From Dolosigranulum savutiense (lineage in GTDB: Bacteria > Bacillota > Bacilli > Lactobacillales > Carnobacteriaceae_A): a stretch of 64,000 nt of DNA. Of this stretch, positions 8,643 through 17,852 are shown one piece after another. The notes beneath the pieces are model-generated. The model had not been told where the DNA came from. It did not search any database and was given only the letters and a program-made list of their open reading frames with translations. Location of the stretch: the NCBI RefSeq assembly GCF_039830095.1, contig NZ_CP142435.1:124001-188000 (forward strand). The letters run 5' to 3'. Every line of letters begins with the position of its first letter. The first letter of the stretch is position 1. The translations under genes and the position numbers were made by a program.

Positions 8643-9254
8643 CTAGCCATTAATACCCAACTCAGATCTTGTCTGCAACCACTCAATGACTTGCTGGGTG
8701 GTTTGAGCGTGACTCCCGGAATTATCAATCACATAGTCCGCTCGGCAACGTTTTTCCTCAATTGAAAGTTGTGCCTGAATTCGCGATTCCGCATCTATTC
8801 GGGAGAGTTCATCGCGCGCCATCAATCGCTCTAACTGGACAGATTCTGGCGTATAGACAACCATCACTTCATCCACTTTCTCACTAAAGTTTGTCTCAAA
8901 CAGCAACGGTATATCTAACATAATTAGCATATCTCCTCGTTGCTCCAACCGGGCAATTTCTCGGTCCATCTCAGCTGCAATCAACGGATGGAGTAACTCA
9001 TTCAACTGTTGCCGTTGTCCTTTATCTCCAAAGATAATTTTGCCTAGTGCTTGACGGTCTAGCTCTCCAGTGTCTAAAATGACGTGAGGTCCAAAGTGCT
9101 CTTTAATTAAAGCTAAGCCCGGTTCTCCTGGCTGGACAACTCGACGTGATAAGTCATCGGCATCAATAACTGGAATCCCCTGTGCTCGTAAGTAGTTCGT
9201 AACGGTTGATTTCCCTGTTGCAATGCCTCCAGTTAGTCCTACAATCGTTGTCAT
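8643..9254 (-). CDS. coaE: Dephospho-CoA kinase
   Basis: 203 residues. It phosphorylates dephospho-CoA in the last step of coenzyme A synthesis. The P-loop GGIATGKST lies near residues 8-16, followed by the DADDLSRRVVQPGEPGL substrate-binding stretch. The start is the ATG overlapping the mutM TAA (TAATG), which gives MTTIVGLTGGIATGKS. A longer frame reading into mutM is not supported by homology. The mutM-coaE coupling is usual in lactic acid bacteria. Confidence 0.95.
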   Translation of the reverse strand: MTTIVGLTGGIATGKSTVTNYLRAQGIPVIDADDLSRRVVQPGEPGLALIKEHFGPHVILDTGELDRQALGKIIFGDKGQRQQLNELLHPLIAAEMDREIARLEQRGDMLIMLDIPLLFETNFSEKVDEVMVVYTPESVQLERLMARDELSRIDAESRIQAQLSIEEKRCRADYVIDNSGSHAQTTQQVIEWLQTRSELGING

Positions 9255-10087
9255 TAAGCGCCTCGCTTTCGTTGACAATTCGGACAAAAATGCGTTCCTC
9301 GCCCACACACTTTAGTCTTCTCAATGATTGTGCCGCATCGTGAACAATGCTCACCATCCTTGCCGTATACCTGATGATACGCCTGATAATGACCGGCTTC
9401 TCCGAACATATTAGCATAACTGCGAATCGTTGAACCTCCAGCCTTAATTGCTGCTTGCATAATAGAGATGATCGAATAATACAACTGCTGAATCTCCTCA
9501 TCAGTGATCTCAGCTGCTGACATCTCAGGATGAACATAGGCATCAAATAAAATTTCATCCGCATAGATATTCCCAATGCCTGCCACCATACGTTGATCTA
9601 AGAGAATATTTTTGATCGCAGTTGTTCGGCCACTTAGATACTCTTTTATGACGTGAGGGCTGAATGTTGCTTGCGTTGGCTCAGGTCCTAATTTTGTAAG
9701 GGACGGATGCTGGAACTCTTGACCGATCTCCAGCAACTCCATTCGCCCAAACTTGCGCACATCATGATAACGCAACTCTTCCTGCTTATCCAGTTCCAGG
9801 ATAACATGTGTATGCTTGTGCAGCGGCTGCTCCTTATCACACAAAAAATACTTTCCTTCCATCCGCAAATGAGACAAAAGCACATGTGTATCAAAATAGA
9901 TTAACAAAAATTTTCCGCGTCGATCTATTCGCTGACATACTTGACCAATAAGTAATTGTTTAAATGCCTCTATATCATCATGCCGAATGATCTTAGACCA
10001 CATCACCTCAATAGCTGTTACGCGCTTCCCCACAATACTTTGATCTAATCCTCGCTTCACCGCTTCAACTTCTGGTAATTCTGGCAT
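9254..10087 (-). CDS. mutM: Formamidopyrimidine-DNA glycosylase (Fpg/MutM)
   Basis: 277 residues. It removes 8-oxoguanine and ring-opened purines and cleaves the abasic site. The N-terminus MPELPEVEAVKRGL supplies the catalytic Pro2 and Glu3. The helix-two-turn-helix is near residues 150-220 and the C-terminal zinc finger reads CSRCG...CPNC (about 247-271). The start follows GAGGAGGATATAG. It lies 38 bp after polA and overlaps coaE by 1 bp, forming a DNA repair/replication cluster. Confidence 0.96.
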   Translation of the reverse strand: MPELPEVEAVKRGLDQSIVGKRVTAIEVMWSKIIRHDDIEAFKQLLIGQVCQRIDRRGKFLLIYFDTHVLLSHLRMEGKYFLCDKEQPLHKHTHVILELDKQEELRYHDVRKFGRMELLEIGQEFQHPSLTKLGPEPTQATFSPHVIKEYLSGRTTAIKNILLDQRMVAGIGNIYADEILFDAYVHPEMSAAEITDEEIQQLYYSIISIMQAAIKAGGSTIRSYANMFGEAGHYQAYHQVYGKDGEHCSRCGTIIEKTKVCGRGTHFCPNCQRKRGA

Positions 10088-10125
10088 CTATATCCTCCTC
10101 TTCATCATCTCAGTTACCCTTATGC

Positions 10126-12786
10126 TTACTTCGCTTCATACCAATTGTCGCCAGAACTGCTAGCAACTTGTAGCGGGACATCCAGTTCAACCACATGTTC
10201 CATGACATCACTAACTAATGCTTCTAATTCAGCCAGTTCTGATTCCGGTGCTTCAAAAATTAATTCATCATGAACTTGCAAGAGCATCGTCGCTTTCAGG
10301 TCTGATGCTTTCAGTCGTTTTTGCATCTCAACCATAGCCACTTTAATAATATCAGCTGCACTTCCTTGAATAGGCGTATTCATCGCTGTTCGCTCCGCAA
10401 ATGACCGCACATTGAAATTTCTCGAATTAATATCTGGTAAATAACGACGACGGTGGTACAGAGTTTCTACGTAACCTTTGTCCTTCGCTTCACGGATTGA
10501 TTGATCGATATATTCCTTCACATTCGGGAAGCGACTAAAGTACGTATCAATATACTCGCGCGCTTCTTTTCGCGTAATACCTAAGTTCTCCGATAGACCA
10601 TAATCACTAATCCCGTAGACAATTCCGAAGTTAACCGCTTTGGCATCACGACGTTGATTTGCTGTCACTTCTGCCGGTGAATCTAGATCGAAGACTTTCA
10701 TCGCAGTTGTCGTATGGACATCTTGATCATTCAGATACGTCTCAATTAAAGCTTCATCTTCCGACATATGGGCAAGAATACGCAATTCAATCTGAGAATA
10801 ATCTGCTCCGAAGATCTTCCATCCAGCTTCTCTTGGAACAAACGCTTGGCGGATCTTCCGCCCCATCTCAGAACGCACCGGAATATTTTGCAGATTCGGA
10901 TCAACTGAGCTTAAACGACCTGTCCGAGCCACCGTTTGACCATAACGCGTATGAATTTTGCCATCTGCTTCGATCACATCCAACAAGCCTTCCACATAGG
11001 TTGACTGGAGTTTCGCAATGGTCCGGTACTCCAGAATCAGCTCAGCAATGGGCGCATAGGATGTCATCTTTTCCAGGACATCTTGCGCAGTAGAGTAACC
11101 CGTCTTCGTCTTACGAATCGGCTCATAGTTCAACTTATCTTCACTGAACAGTACATCACTCAATTGTTTCGGAGAATTAATATTGAATGATTCGCCTGCT
11201 TCTGCATAAATCTTAGCTTCAATCTCTTCTAATACGTCAGCGAATTCTTCCTTCATTATCTCCAAACGATTCGCATCTGTCGTAATACCTTGAATCTCCA
11301 TCTCACCTAAGACATGGGCAAGAGGTAATTCAATTTCTTCGAACAGGGCTAACTGATCATTATCCGCCAATTCCACTGTTAGCTGCTCTGCTAAGGCATC
11401 AATTGCAGCTACTTTACGAGCTACATGCTCATACATGACTGTTTTATCATCAGGAATACTTACTTTTTTCCCTTTACCGTAGACCGCTTCATCTTCTAAG
11501 ACATCCACATATCCATGCTTGTTGGCAATAGCCGCCACATCACCGCCACTAGAATTCTCAGCAGTCAATACATACGATGCCAGCGACAAATCAAAAGTAA
11601 TATTAACAATCTCCAATTCACGTTGCTTCAAGGATACCATTAATGCTTTCGCATCGTACGCATACTTCCGGGCTGACTCATCTTCTAGCCAATCTTGGAA
11701 AGCCTTGGAAGCTAACAACGTCTCTGGCTCAGCTACATAGACTTTCTTCTCATTAGTCCAGCTCGCAATAATATAAGGTGCCGTATGGTAATTCTCCTCG
11801 AACATTTCGAAATACAATGTTCCGCTCTGTCCGAACATTGCTTCCGTTACTTCTTCGACCCATTCATATTCAACCGCTTCTGCTTCATCTTGTAATTCTT
11901 CGAAGTACACATCCGTATCTAACTTTTCTAAATGACTATTGAAGTCCATTTCCTTATAGAAGCCAATCAACGCCTCCATATTTTTCCCCGAATAAGCTAA
12001 TGACTCCGGTGAAATCTCAATAGGTGCATCAGTAATAATAGTGGCCAATTGCTTGCTAAGTAGCGCCGTTTCTTTCTCAGCGATTAAATATTCCTTGCGC
12101 TTAGAGGCATTCATCTCATCAATGCGTTCATACAATTCTTCTACTGTATGGAACTTCTTCAACAACTTAAGTGCCGTCTTATCTCCAATCTGTGTTACAC
12201 CTGGAATATTATCCGAAGAATCCCCCGATAATCCCTTCAAATCGGTAATTTGTTCTGGGGCAATCCCCATCTCTTCCATCATTGATTCCGGCGTATACGA
12301 CTTCAACTGCGTAATCCCCTTCTTCGTAATATCAACCCGGGTCTGATCACTGGCCAGTTGCGTCAAATCCTTATCCCCCGTAATAATGACGACTTCGAAT
12401 TCATCTGATACTTGGGTGCTCAAGGTTCCGATAATATCATCCGCTTCATAATCCGGCAATTGATACGTCTGTAGACCATACGCAGCAATTAATTCCTTCA
12501 AATAAGGTATCTGCTCAGACAATTCGGCCGGCATACTCTCACGACCGCCCTTATAATCATCAAATAACTCATGCCGAAAAGTAGTCTTCCCCGCATCGAA
12601 GGCCACTAATGCATGTGTTGGTTGTTCTTTTTCCATCACCGCTTCTAACATATTATGAAACCCATAGAGCGCATTCGTATGTAGCCCATTCTTATTCTTC
12701 ATCCGGTGCAACTGACTATGCATCGCATAGAACGCCCGGAACGCAATACTATATCCATCAATTAATAACAATTTCTTCTTTGACAT
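10126..12786 (-). CDS. polA: DNA polymerase I
   Basis: 886 residues: an N-terminal 5'-3' exonuclease (about 1-300), a middle 3'-5' exonuclease-like domain (about 310-470) and a C-terminal polymerase. Polymerase motifs seen are DYSQIELRILAHMSEDEALI (motif A), RRDAKAVNFGIVYGISDYGL (finger helix) and LLQVHDELIFEAP (motif C). The middle domain lacks the acidic DxE proofreading motif (it begins GTLYFEMFEENYH), so proofreading is probably absent, as in Bacillus PolA. The start follows GGGGAGTTAATCG. It does gap filling and Okazaki primer removal. Confidence 0.96.
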   Translation of the reverse strand: MSKKKLLLIDGYSIAFRAFYAMHSQLHRMKNKNGLHTNALYGFHNMLEAVMEKEQPTHALVAFDAGKTTFRHELFDDYKGGRESMPAELSEQIPYLKELIAAYGLQTYQLPDYEADDIIGTLSTQVSDEFEVVIITGDKDLTQLASDQTRVDITKKGITQLKSYTPESMMEEMGIAPEQITDLKGLSGDSSDNIPGVTQIGDKTALKLLKKFHTVEELYERIDEMNASKRKEYLIAEKETALLSKQLATIITDAPIEISPESLAYSGKNMEALIGFYKEMDFNSHLEKLDTDVYFEELQDEAEAVEYEWVEEVTEAMFGQSGTLYFEMFEENYHTAPYIIASWTNEKKVYVAEPETLLASKAFQDWLEDESARKYAYDAKALMVSLKQRELEIVNITFDLSLASYVLTAENSSGGDVAAIANKHGYVDVLEDEAVYGKGKKVSIPDDKTVMYEHVARKVAAIDALAEQLTVELADNDQLALFEEIELPLAHVLGEMEIQGITTDANRLEIMKEEFADVLEEIEAKIYAEAGESFNINSPKQLSDVLFSEDKLNYEPIRKTKTGYSTAQDVLEKMTSYAPIAELILEYRTIAKLQSTYVEGLLDVIEADGKIHTRYGQTVARTGRLSSVDPNLQNIPVRSEMGRKIRQAFVPREAGWKIFGADYSQIELRILAHMSEDEALIETYLNDQDVHTTTAMKVFDLDSPAEVTANQRRDAKAVNFGIVYGISDYGLSENLGITRKEAREYIDTYFSRFPNVKEYIDQSIREAKDKGYVETLYHRRRYLPDINSRNFNVRSFAERTAMNTPIQGSAADIIKVAMVEMQKRLKASDLKATMLLQVHDELIFEAPESELAELEALVSDVMEHVVELDVPLQVASSSGDNWYEAK

Positions 12787-12895
12787 CGATTAACTCCCCT
12801 ATATTATCTCATCTTCCCTATCGTCAATTCCTATTTTACCAAAAGAACACGCTCGTATAAACCCTAGTGATTGACTCATTTTTATTAGCTCATTT

Positions 12896-12941
12896 AAAAA
12901 GTCAAATTCCACCGTCTGCCCGCCGTAGAACTTGACTTTTT
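12896..12941 (-). terminator. Bidirectional intrinsic terminator upstream of polA
   Basis: AAAAAGTCAA and TTGACTTTTT form a perfect 10-bp arm pair, with further TTC/GAA pairing inside, and have A and T runs on both sides. It separates the island genes (higher coordinates, minus strand) from polA. Confidence 0.65.
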
Positions 12942-13072
12942 ATTGGTCTATAATCTTTTCAAAAGATATGGCAACTTAGGAAGAAATTGAATACATGCGA
13001 GGGATGAGCTTGTAGCCCTATCTAATGTATGACCGCATCACAATATGACTAAAACAATCCCTGAAAATGATG

Positions 13073-13116
13073 TGACCCCAAAAAATTAGAATGATTCACT
13101 CTAACATTTGGGGTCA
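13073..13116. repeat. 44-bp palindrome resembling two fused IS3-family ends
   Basis: TGACCCCAAA at 13073 and TTTGGGGTCA ending at 13116 are perfect 10-bp arms. An inner TTAGA...TCTAA pair flanks a 9-bp centre. The outer sequence TGACCCCAAAAAATTAGA resembles terminal inverted repeats of IS150-group IS3 elements as I remember them. There is no transposase and no T-run, so a relic of two facing IS ends is likelier than a terminator. Confidence 0.4.
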
Positions 13117-13143
13117 GTACATAATTGCTGAGACTTTATCTAT

Positions 13144-13323
13144 TTAATCATCATAATACCCTTGCTGTTTCAAGTGATTGCGCCAGACGAAAAAGAAAAT
13201 CACGCACAACATTGCCCCAATCGGTGGAACAACATTAATGCTGTGCATTGTAATATAGCGATTCACTGTCAGATAAACTAATATACCTGCTAAGACTAGC
13301 AGACTATACGGTGCATATTTCAT
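13144..13323 (-). CDS. Small membrane protein (59 aa), paralogue of the gene at 20007-20177
   Basis: 59 residues starting MKYAPYSLLVLAG. Two hydrophobic segments (about 6-22 and 33-50) precede a FFVWRN motif and a charged tail. I chose the second of two adjacent ATGs because GGAGGAG lies 8 nt before it and the paralogue begins MKYLPYTLLV; the ATG at 13326 is possible. A 19-bp regulon box lies about 60 bp upstream, so it probably belongs to the kinase/regulator-controlled set. The family is unknown to me; an immunity or accessory peptide role is speculation. Confidence 0.65.
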   Translation of the reverse strand: MKYAPYSLLVLAGILVYLTVNRYITMHSINVVPPIGAMLCVIFFFVWRNHLKQQGYYDD

Positions 13324-13354
13324 CATAATCTCCTCCATTACCTAATCTACCCCC

Positions 13355-13400
13355 AGTTTACTCCCCCAATTCAGCGCAATGCATGAGTAAATCAAGCAAT
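13355..13400 (-). promoter_or_regulatory. Regulon box a with -10, upstream of the 59-aa membrane protein
   Basis: Plus-strand CATGAGTAAATCAAGCAAT (13382-13400), one of five near-identical 19-mers in the island. On the minus strand a weaker -10 (TAAACT, 13355-13360) follows at 21 bp, instead of 20 bp as in boxes b, c and e. Confidence 0.65.
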
Positions 13401-13454
13401 CATTCAAAGCGCAAGATCCGTATACCCCAAAAGTCATCTTTCTCCCGCCACTGA

Positions 13455-14054
13455 TCACTTCAAATAACCTAACTCCCGGGCTTTCTGGATCGCTTCAATC
13501 GTGGAGTTCACTTCTAGCTTGTCCATAATGCTCTGCATATGATTGGTCAGCGTGCGCTCAGAAATATACATTTCTTCAGCAATTATTTTCCTCTTCCTCC
13601 CAGTTGCGATAGCCCCTAACAACTCTCGCTCGCGTGGTGTCAACTCATCAATAAACCAATTCTCCGTTGTAAAATGACGCCCACCATCTTTCACATGCTT
13701 GAGTAGGCTCAATAAATCTTCGGTACCAATATTTTTATTGACAAATCCACTTAATTCCAATTTATGCGCCTGATATTCATAGACCGGCAAATCAAAACCA
13801 GTCAACATCAAAATGGGCAAATCTACCGCTACAGCACGCACCCGTTCTGCCAACTCGAACCCATCTTCACTGAATCCCTTATCTAAATTAATATCCAACA
13901 CCAACACATCATACACTGTCAACTCGCTTAGATCATCAGGCAACTCCCCTTCACTATTAATCATATCCACTTGCACATCACTTGTTGTCTGATCTAGCAC
14001 TAATGCCAAACTTTGCGAAAATAACTTATGATCATCAATTAACAAAATCTTCAA
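13455..14054 (-). CDS. NarL/LuxR-type response regulator
   Basis: 199 residues. The receiver domain spans about 1-120, with DD at 7-8, phospho-acceptor Asp54 (LVLDINL) and Thr/Lys switch residues in MLTGFD and FVNKN. The C-terminal LuxR helix-turn-helix runs from about 137 (LTPRERELLGAIATG) to 199. The gene overlaps the end of the histidine kinase gene by 20 bp, so they are a coupled two-component pair. It is the obvious candidate to bind the five 19-bp boxes in the island, one of which lies upstream of this operon, implying positive feedback. Confidence 0.92.
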   Translation of the reverse strand: MKILLIDDHKLFSQSLALVLDQTTSDVQVDMINSEGELPDDLSELTVYDVLVLDINLDKGFSEDGFELAERVRAVAVDLPILMLTGFDLPVYEYQAHKLELSGFVNKNIGTEDLLSLLKHVKDGGRHFTTENWFIDELTPRERELLGAIATGRKRKIIAEEMYISERTLTNHMQSIMDKLEVNSTIEAIQKARELGYLK

Positions 14055-15519
14055 TTATCTCGCCTCCCATCACACTGAACTCAACCCGCATCCGCAACCC
14101 CCGTGGACGATTCGCCTCTATATACAGTTGGCCACCAATTGCTTCCACTTGCTCTTGGATCACGTACAATCCATGACCAATCTTAAGATGCGATCCCTTC
14201 TTAAAGCACCCATCATCTTCCACCAACACAATTATCAACTCATCGTACGCTGCCACATGAATATCCAACTGACTCGCTCCTGCATGTTTATAAACATTAT
14301 GAATCAACTCCCTGAGCCACCGATAAACCAACACATCATACGGCTCTGGTAAAGTCAAATTCCGATTCATCGAAAAAGATGTCGACACAGATTGATTCGG
14401 ATATGTCTGCTCTAGTGACCGCACAAGCAGACGATAGTTCTCTTGCAAAGTTAAGTGCTTGGATAATTGTGGACTATACTGATTCATCTGCTGGCGCAAT
14501 TGATCATTTAAAGCTGACAGTTGCTCCCGCAAGAACGCTTGTGTCTTCTCAGACGGCTCCAACGTTGTCATCTTGATCAATACATTAATATCTTGCAAAA
14601 CATCATCGTGTAAATAATTGGAGAAATCTTGTTTTAGAGCCTCTTCCCGTTTAATTAACCTGACAGCATTCACTTGATGATTGCCAAATATGTCAGTTAA
14701 TGTCAATATATACATAATACTTACGATAATATATAATATAAATAACACTAAACTTAGATTTAACCCTAAAATAAGCACAAAAATATAAATATAGAGTAAA
14801 GTACAGAATATTAAGCTCAACCATTTTGATGCCTGACCTACAACAGCTTTATGATTAAAGCCAGCAATTAGCATAAGAAGTGTTGAAGCAACAGCCATAA
14901 AAAATAACCATACCTGAGTAAATAACTGACTAGACAACACCGCCAATATAACTAGTCCGAGTAGTGGAATTAATTGCAACGAAAACGCCGCGACGAGTAC
15001 CCAATAACCTGTGTGTTTATTTTTAGTATACACACGGTGATTAATTCGCTGTTTGATTGCCAAAATGGTTGAAAACAGCACATAAACAATATAAGCAATG
15101 AACAAAATATTGGCATAATCCGTCCATAAACCGATACCAACAACTAAGCCAATCCCTAAGCGTCTTACCAATAAACGATTATCAACATATTGCGTTAGTA
15201 AACTAGCGATACATTGGCATAATAAATTCAACAACATCATTAATAACACGTATCTGATCACGAGAGGCAGTTGAATAGTTGTCATTAATGAGATTGATTG
15301 CACCTGTGCGAGTCGGAATGTCCAGACAATCAGTCGGGCAATCTGCGTACGCACGCCTATAATCGTCATCATCATATAATCAAAAAGTAATAATAACAAC
15401 CATAAACTCATCATAAGAGGGAGATAAGCCACTCCCTTATAGCCTAAAAACAAATACACAGCTAATACTGAAAATACAATGTGGTAAATAACATCTATTT
15501 TGGTTGTCCACTTTTCCAC
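14035..15519 (-). CDS. Polytopic sensor histidine kinase (HisKA_3 type)
   Basis: 494 residues. Residues 1-275 are almost entirely membrane, roughly eight or nine segments. A HisKA_3 dimerisation helix follows with phospho-acceptor His near 304 (FSNYLHDDVLQDINVLIKM), then an HATPase domain with an N-box in RELIHNVYKHAG and a G-box near KIGHGLYVIQEQVEAIGG. A large membrane sensor with a NarL-type partner recalls ComP/ComA quorum sensing, so the ligand may be a peptide; this is inference. It starts 4 bp after the permease stop at 15524, as last-but-one gene of the ABC operon. Confidence 0.92.
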   Translation of the reverse strand: MEKWTTKIDVIYHIVFSVLAVYLFLGYKGVAYLPLMMSLWLLLLLFDYMMMTIIGVRTQIARLIVWTFRLAQVQSISLMTTIQLPLVIRYVLLMMLLNLLCQCIASLLTQYVDNRLLVRRLGIGLVVGIGLWTDYANILFIAYIVYVLFSTILAIKQRINHRVYTKNKHTGYWVLVAAFSLQLIPLLGLVILAVLSSQLFTQVWLFFMAVASTLLMLIAGFNHKAVVGQASKWLSLIFCTLLYIYIFVLILGLNLSLVLFILYIIVSIMYILTLTDIFGNHQVNAVRLIKREEALKQDFSNYLHDDVLQDINVLIKMTTLEPSEKTQAFLREQLSALNDQLRQQMNQYSPQLSKHLTLQENYRLLVRSLEQTYPNQSVSTSFSMNRNLTLPEPYDVLVYRWLRELIHNVYKHAGASQLDIHVAAYDELIIVLVEDDGCFKKGSHLKIGHGLYVIQEQVEAIGGQLYIEANRPRGLRMRVEFSVMGGEIIEDFVN

Positions 15520-15523
15520 ATGA

Positions 15524-16222
15524 TTACGCCCTTTTTGTCTTTTTATAATAGCTTACATACGCATACACGGCGAAACTGACCGCACAAAGTCCTATAATAA
15601 CAGCATAATGATACCAATTAAACCCACTATGTCCCGCACTGTAGTACATATATAAATACGGATTAACTAACCACATATCTTGCCCAAATGGGGCAAAAGC
15701 TAACATCACACCCGCAACGGCAATAATCACAGGTAAAAAGTCATTCATTGTTATTCTGTAGATAATAAAACTGATATTAACGAGTGACACAATGCTGATG
15801 ACGGACAAACCACTGTATATCACAACAGACCAAATTCCTTCACTCGTTAGCCCACCTCTAAAGAACATAAAGACAAACGGTATCATCACATAACTTAAAT
15901 ACAGCAAGGGTAACGCGATAAGAAAGAACTTCCACGTCGATTGAGATAATTTCTGGGGTTTCACCCCTTTTAACACAAAATTTTGCATGCCCTTATGTTC
16001 TGTAGCCGCATAAATCGATAACGTAATAAATACGGGTGCTAGTGCTGGGAAGATAATCCCACTGAACCATTCTAAACTTGCAATATAAAATACATCTGTT
16101 GCTAACTCTTGTACGCTTAGTGCCATAAAAGTTTGAAGTCCAACAACCAGCAACATAAATAAACATAACGCAACAACACTAATTCTTCGTTTGAATTTTA
16201 ATAATTCCAGTTTTAAGAACAT
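15524..16222 (-). CDS. ABC-2 type permease, lantibiotic-immunity (LanG-like)
   Basis: 232 residues with six hydrophobic segments and no ATPase motifs: the layout of ABC-2 permeases in LanFEG self-immunity exporters. AGGAGG lies 8 nt before the ATG. It follows the first permease by 12 bp and precedes the histidine kinase by 4 bp, making one operon ATPase-permease-permease-kinase-regulator. It is less similar to the other three permeases of the island than they are to each other. It probably pairs with the permease at 16235-16960 and the ATPase at 16944-17852 to expel a membrane-active peptide. Confidence 0.82.
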   Translation of the reverse strand: MFLKLELLKFKRRISVVALCLFMLLVVGLQTFMALSVQELATDVFYIASLEWFSGIIFPALAPVFITLSIYAATEHKGMQNFVLKGVKPQKLSQSTWKFFLIALPLLYLSYVMIPFVFMFFRGGLTSEGIWSVVIYSGLSVISIVSLVNISFIIYRITMNDFLPVIIAVAGVMLAFAPFGQDMWLVNPYLYMYYSAGHSGFNWYHYAVIIGLCAVSFAVYAYVSYYKKTKRA

Positions 16223-16234
16223 TTGCTCAGCCTC

Positions 16235-16960
16235 CTATAATTTAAATTGTTTAACAACAAGTGACATCATGCTAGATGCAACGATGATGTTTAATGCAAC
16301 GACACTTACAAATCCCGTGACGCTAAACTCGTCTAATCCCGCTAAATATCCTGGAGTCAATAACCGTATCACATATCTAAACAAATCTGTTGATGGTAAA
16401 ATCACAAGCATTATAAGGAATCCAACTGCACAGGCAATAGCCGTTGTGCCATTTTTAATTAAGTAGTGACACGCTATCTGTGCTGTATATAGCACAAGTG
16501 ATAAAAACATAATCGATACTAGCATCAATAGGCTAAAGGATATCTCAATTTGAAGGTTGAAATATGTCGATTGCACCAACAAAAACATTGAATAAAACAA
16601 TACCTGATAACTAAGATAATATAAGGTAGATACGATATACTTGGCCCATAATACTTTTGATTTACTACCTGTTCCTAATAGTAACATCTCCCATGTGTTA
16701 TTCTGATACTCGACTGATATTATATAGTATCCTATCACAGCACCTATACTGAAAATAAAAATAATTGAGTTGCTGAGAAATATCGCATTGTTTGTTTGAA
16801 AAACTGTTTGAATATAACTCCCCTGTATCGATACAGTATCTGTTGTTTTAATCATGATTGTTGTGAGAAAAACTTGTAGTAATCCCATAATTCCTAATAT
16901 TAAATACAAGATCGGTTGAGTGCCATGTGTCTTAAATTCATGTTTAATGAGTGTCCACAT
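16235..16960 (-). CDS. ABC-2 permease, lantibiotic-immunity type (LanE-like), paralogue 1
   Basis: 241 residues and six membrane segments. Shared motifs with the permeases at 18983 and 20199 include an N-terminal LIKHEFKTHG, then GYYIISVEYQNNTWEMLLLG, KVLWAKYIVS, YTAQIACHYLI and a C-terminal KQFKL. I chose the ATG that gives MWTLIKHEF, 9 nt after GGAG and in line with the paralogues; an ATG three codons earlier exists. The gene overlaps the ATPase gene by 17 bp, so it is coupled. Probably one half of a bacteriocin-immunity exporter. Confidence 0.85.
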   Translation of the reverse strand: MWTLIKHEFKTHGTQPILYLILGIMGLLQVFLTTIMIKTTDTVSIQGSYIQTVFQTNNAIFLSNSIIFIFSIGAVIGYYIISVEYQNNTWEMLLLGTGSKSKVLWAKYIVSTLYYLSYQVLFYSMFLLVQSTYFNLQIEISFSLLMLVSIMFLSLVLYTAQIACHYLIKNGTTAIACAVGFLIMLVILPSTDLFRYVIRLLTPGYLAGLDEFSVTGFVSVVALNIIVASSMMSLVVKQFKL

Positions 16961-17852
16961 GTCCGTCATCTCCGTCCGTTAAGTCTAAGAAAATCCGCTC
17001 TAAGTTCTTGTTCGGTGTGATTTCAAATATAGCAATATCACGATCTAACAATGCTTTAACTACTTCAGGAATACGTTGCTTAGACGACTTGATTTGAAAT
17101 TTATGTTCCTTATTGGTAAATGAAATGCCTTCTTCGCTAAGCACTGTCTTGGCTTGATCGATGTCGTCTATCTCCAATAAGTAAGAACTTTCGCCACTTG
17201 CATATAATTCATCAAGCTCTCCTTCAAAAATCAATTTACCATTTTGGATAATGCCAATCATATCAGCAATCGACTCCAACTCTGAAATATTATGACTCGA
17301 GATAAAAATTGTCTTGCCTTGTTCTTTCGACAATGAATACAGTAATTCTCGAATCTCCACAATACCTTTGGGGTCAAGTCCATTCGTTGGCTCATCTAAA
17401 ATCAAGATATCCGGATCATTCAAGAAGGAGAACGCTAATCCCAGTCGTTGTTTCATTCCAAATGAGTACTCAGCAATCGTTTTATTCTTTGCATCGGTCA
17501 AGCCAACGATTTCCAGTACGCGATCAATCTCATCTTTGGGTTCTTCTAAGACATCTTGGATAATTGCTAAGTTTTCATACGCCGTTAGATTCTTGTAATA
17601 CGTCGGCGTACTGATAAAGGCACCAAACGCTTTTGCCTTATTCTCTAGCTGGTTCAATTCCTTTCCATCAAATGTGACTGTGCCACTGCTTGCAGGTGTC
17701 AATCCGGTTAAAATCTTCATCGCCGTCGTTTTCCCCGCACCATTCGCTCCGATAAACCCATAAATCTTGCCTTCTGGAATGGTAATGTTAATATCTTGCA
17801 AGACCTGTTTACGTCCGTATGTTTTGTTGACATTGTTAAACTTGATATTCAT
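16944..17852 (-). CDS. ABC transporter ATPase, LanF/BcrA-like
   Basis: 302 residues. Walker A GANGAGKTT is near 35-43, the signature YSFGMKQRL near 130 and Walker B ILILDEPTNGLD near 148-160. The C-terminal 80 residues are the extension seen in BcrA/LanF proteins. At the Q-loop, where ABC ATPases carry Gln and LanF proteins often Glu, the sequence reads FISTPTYY, so the residue is Ser (about 81). I chose the ATG 9 nt after AGGAG; two earlier in-frame ATGs touch the site. It energises export through the downstream permeases. It overlaps the tail of the broken ABC gene. Confidence 0.88.
   Translation of the reverse strand: MNIKFNNVNKTYGRKQVLQDINITIPEGKIYGFIGANGAGKTTAMKILTGLTPASSGTVTFDGKELNQLENKAKAFGAFISTPTYYKNLTAYENLAIIQDVLEEPKDEIDRVLEIVGLTDAKNKTIAEYSFGMKQRLGLAFSFLNDPDILILDEPTNGLDPKGIVEIRELLYSLSKEQGKTIFISSHNISELESIADMIGIIQNGKLIFEGELDELYASGESSYLLEIDDIDQAKTVLSEEGISFTNKEHKFQIKSSKQRIPEVVKALLDRDIAIFEITPNKNLERIFLDLTDGDDGHVDTH

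Larger units (their letters stand above)
12787..13143. other. Gene-free stretch between polA and the 59-aa membrane protein gene
   Basis: No supported ORF. It holds a bidirectional terminator-like hairpin (12896-12941) and a 44-bp palindrome resembling fused IS ends (13073-13116). The 130 bp between them show nothing I recognise on either strand. Confidence 0.6.
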
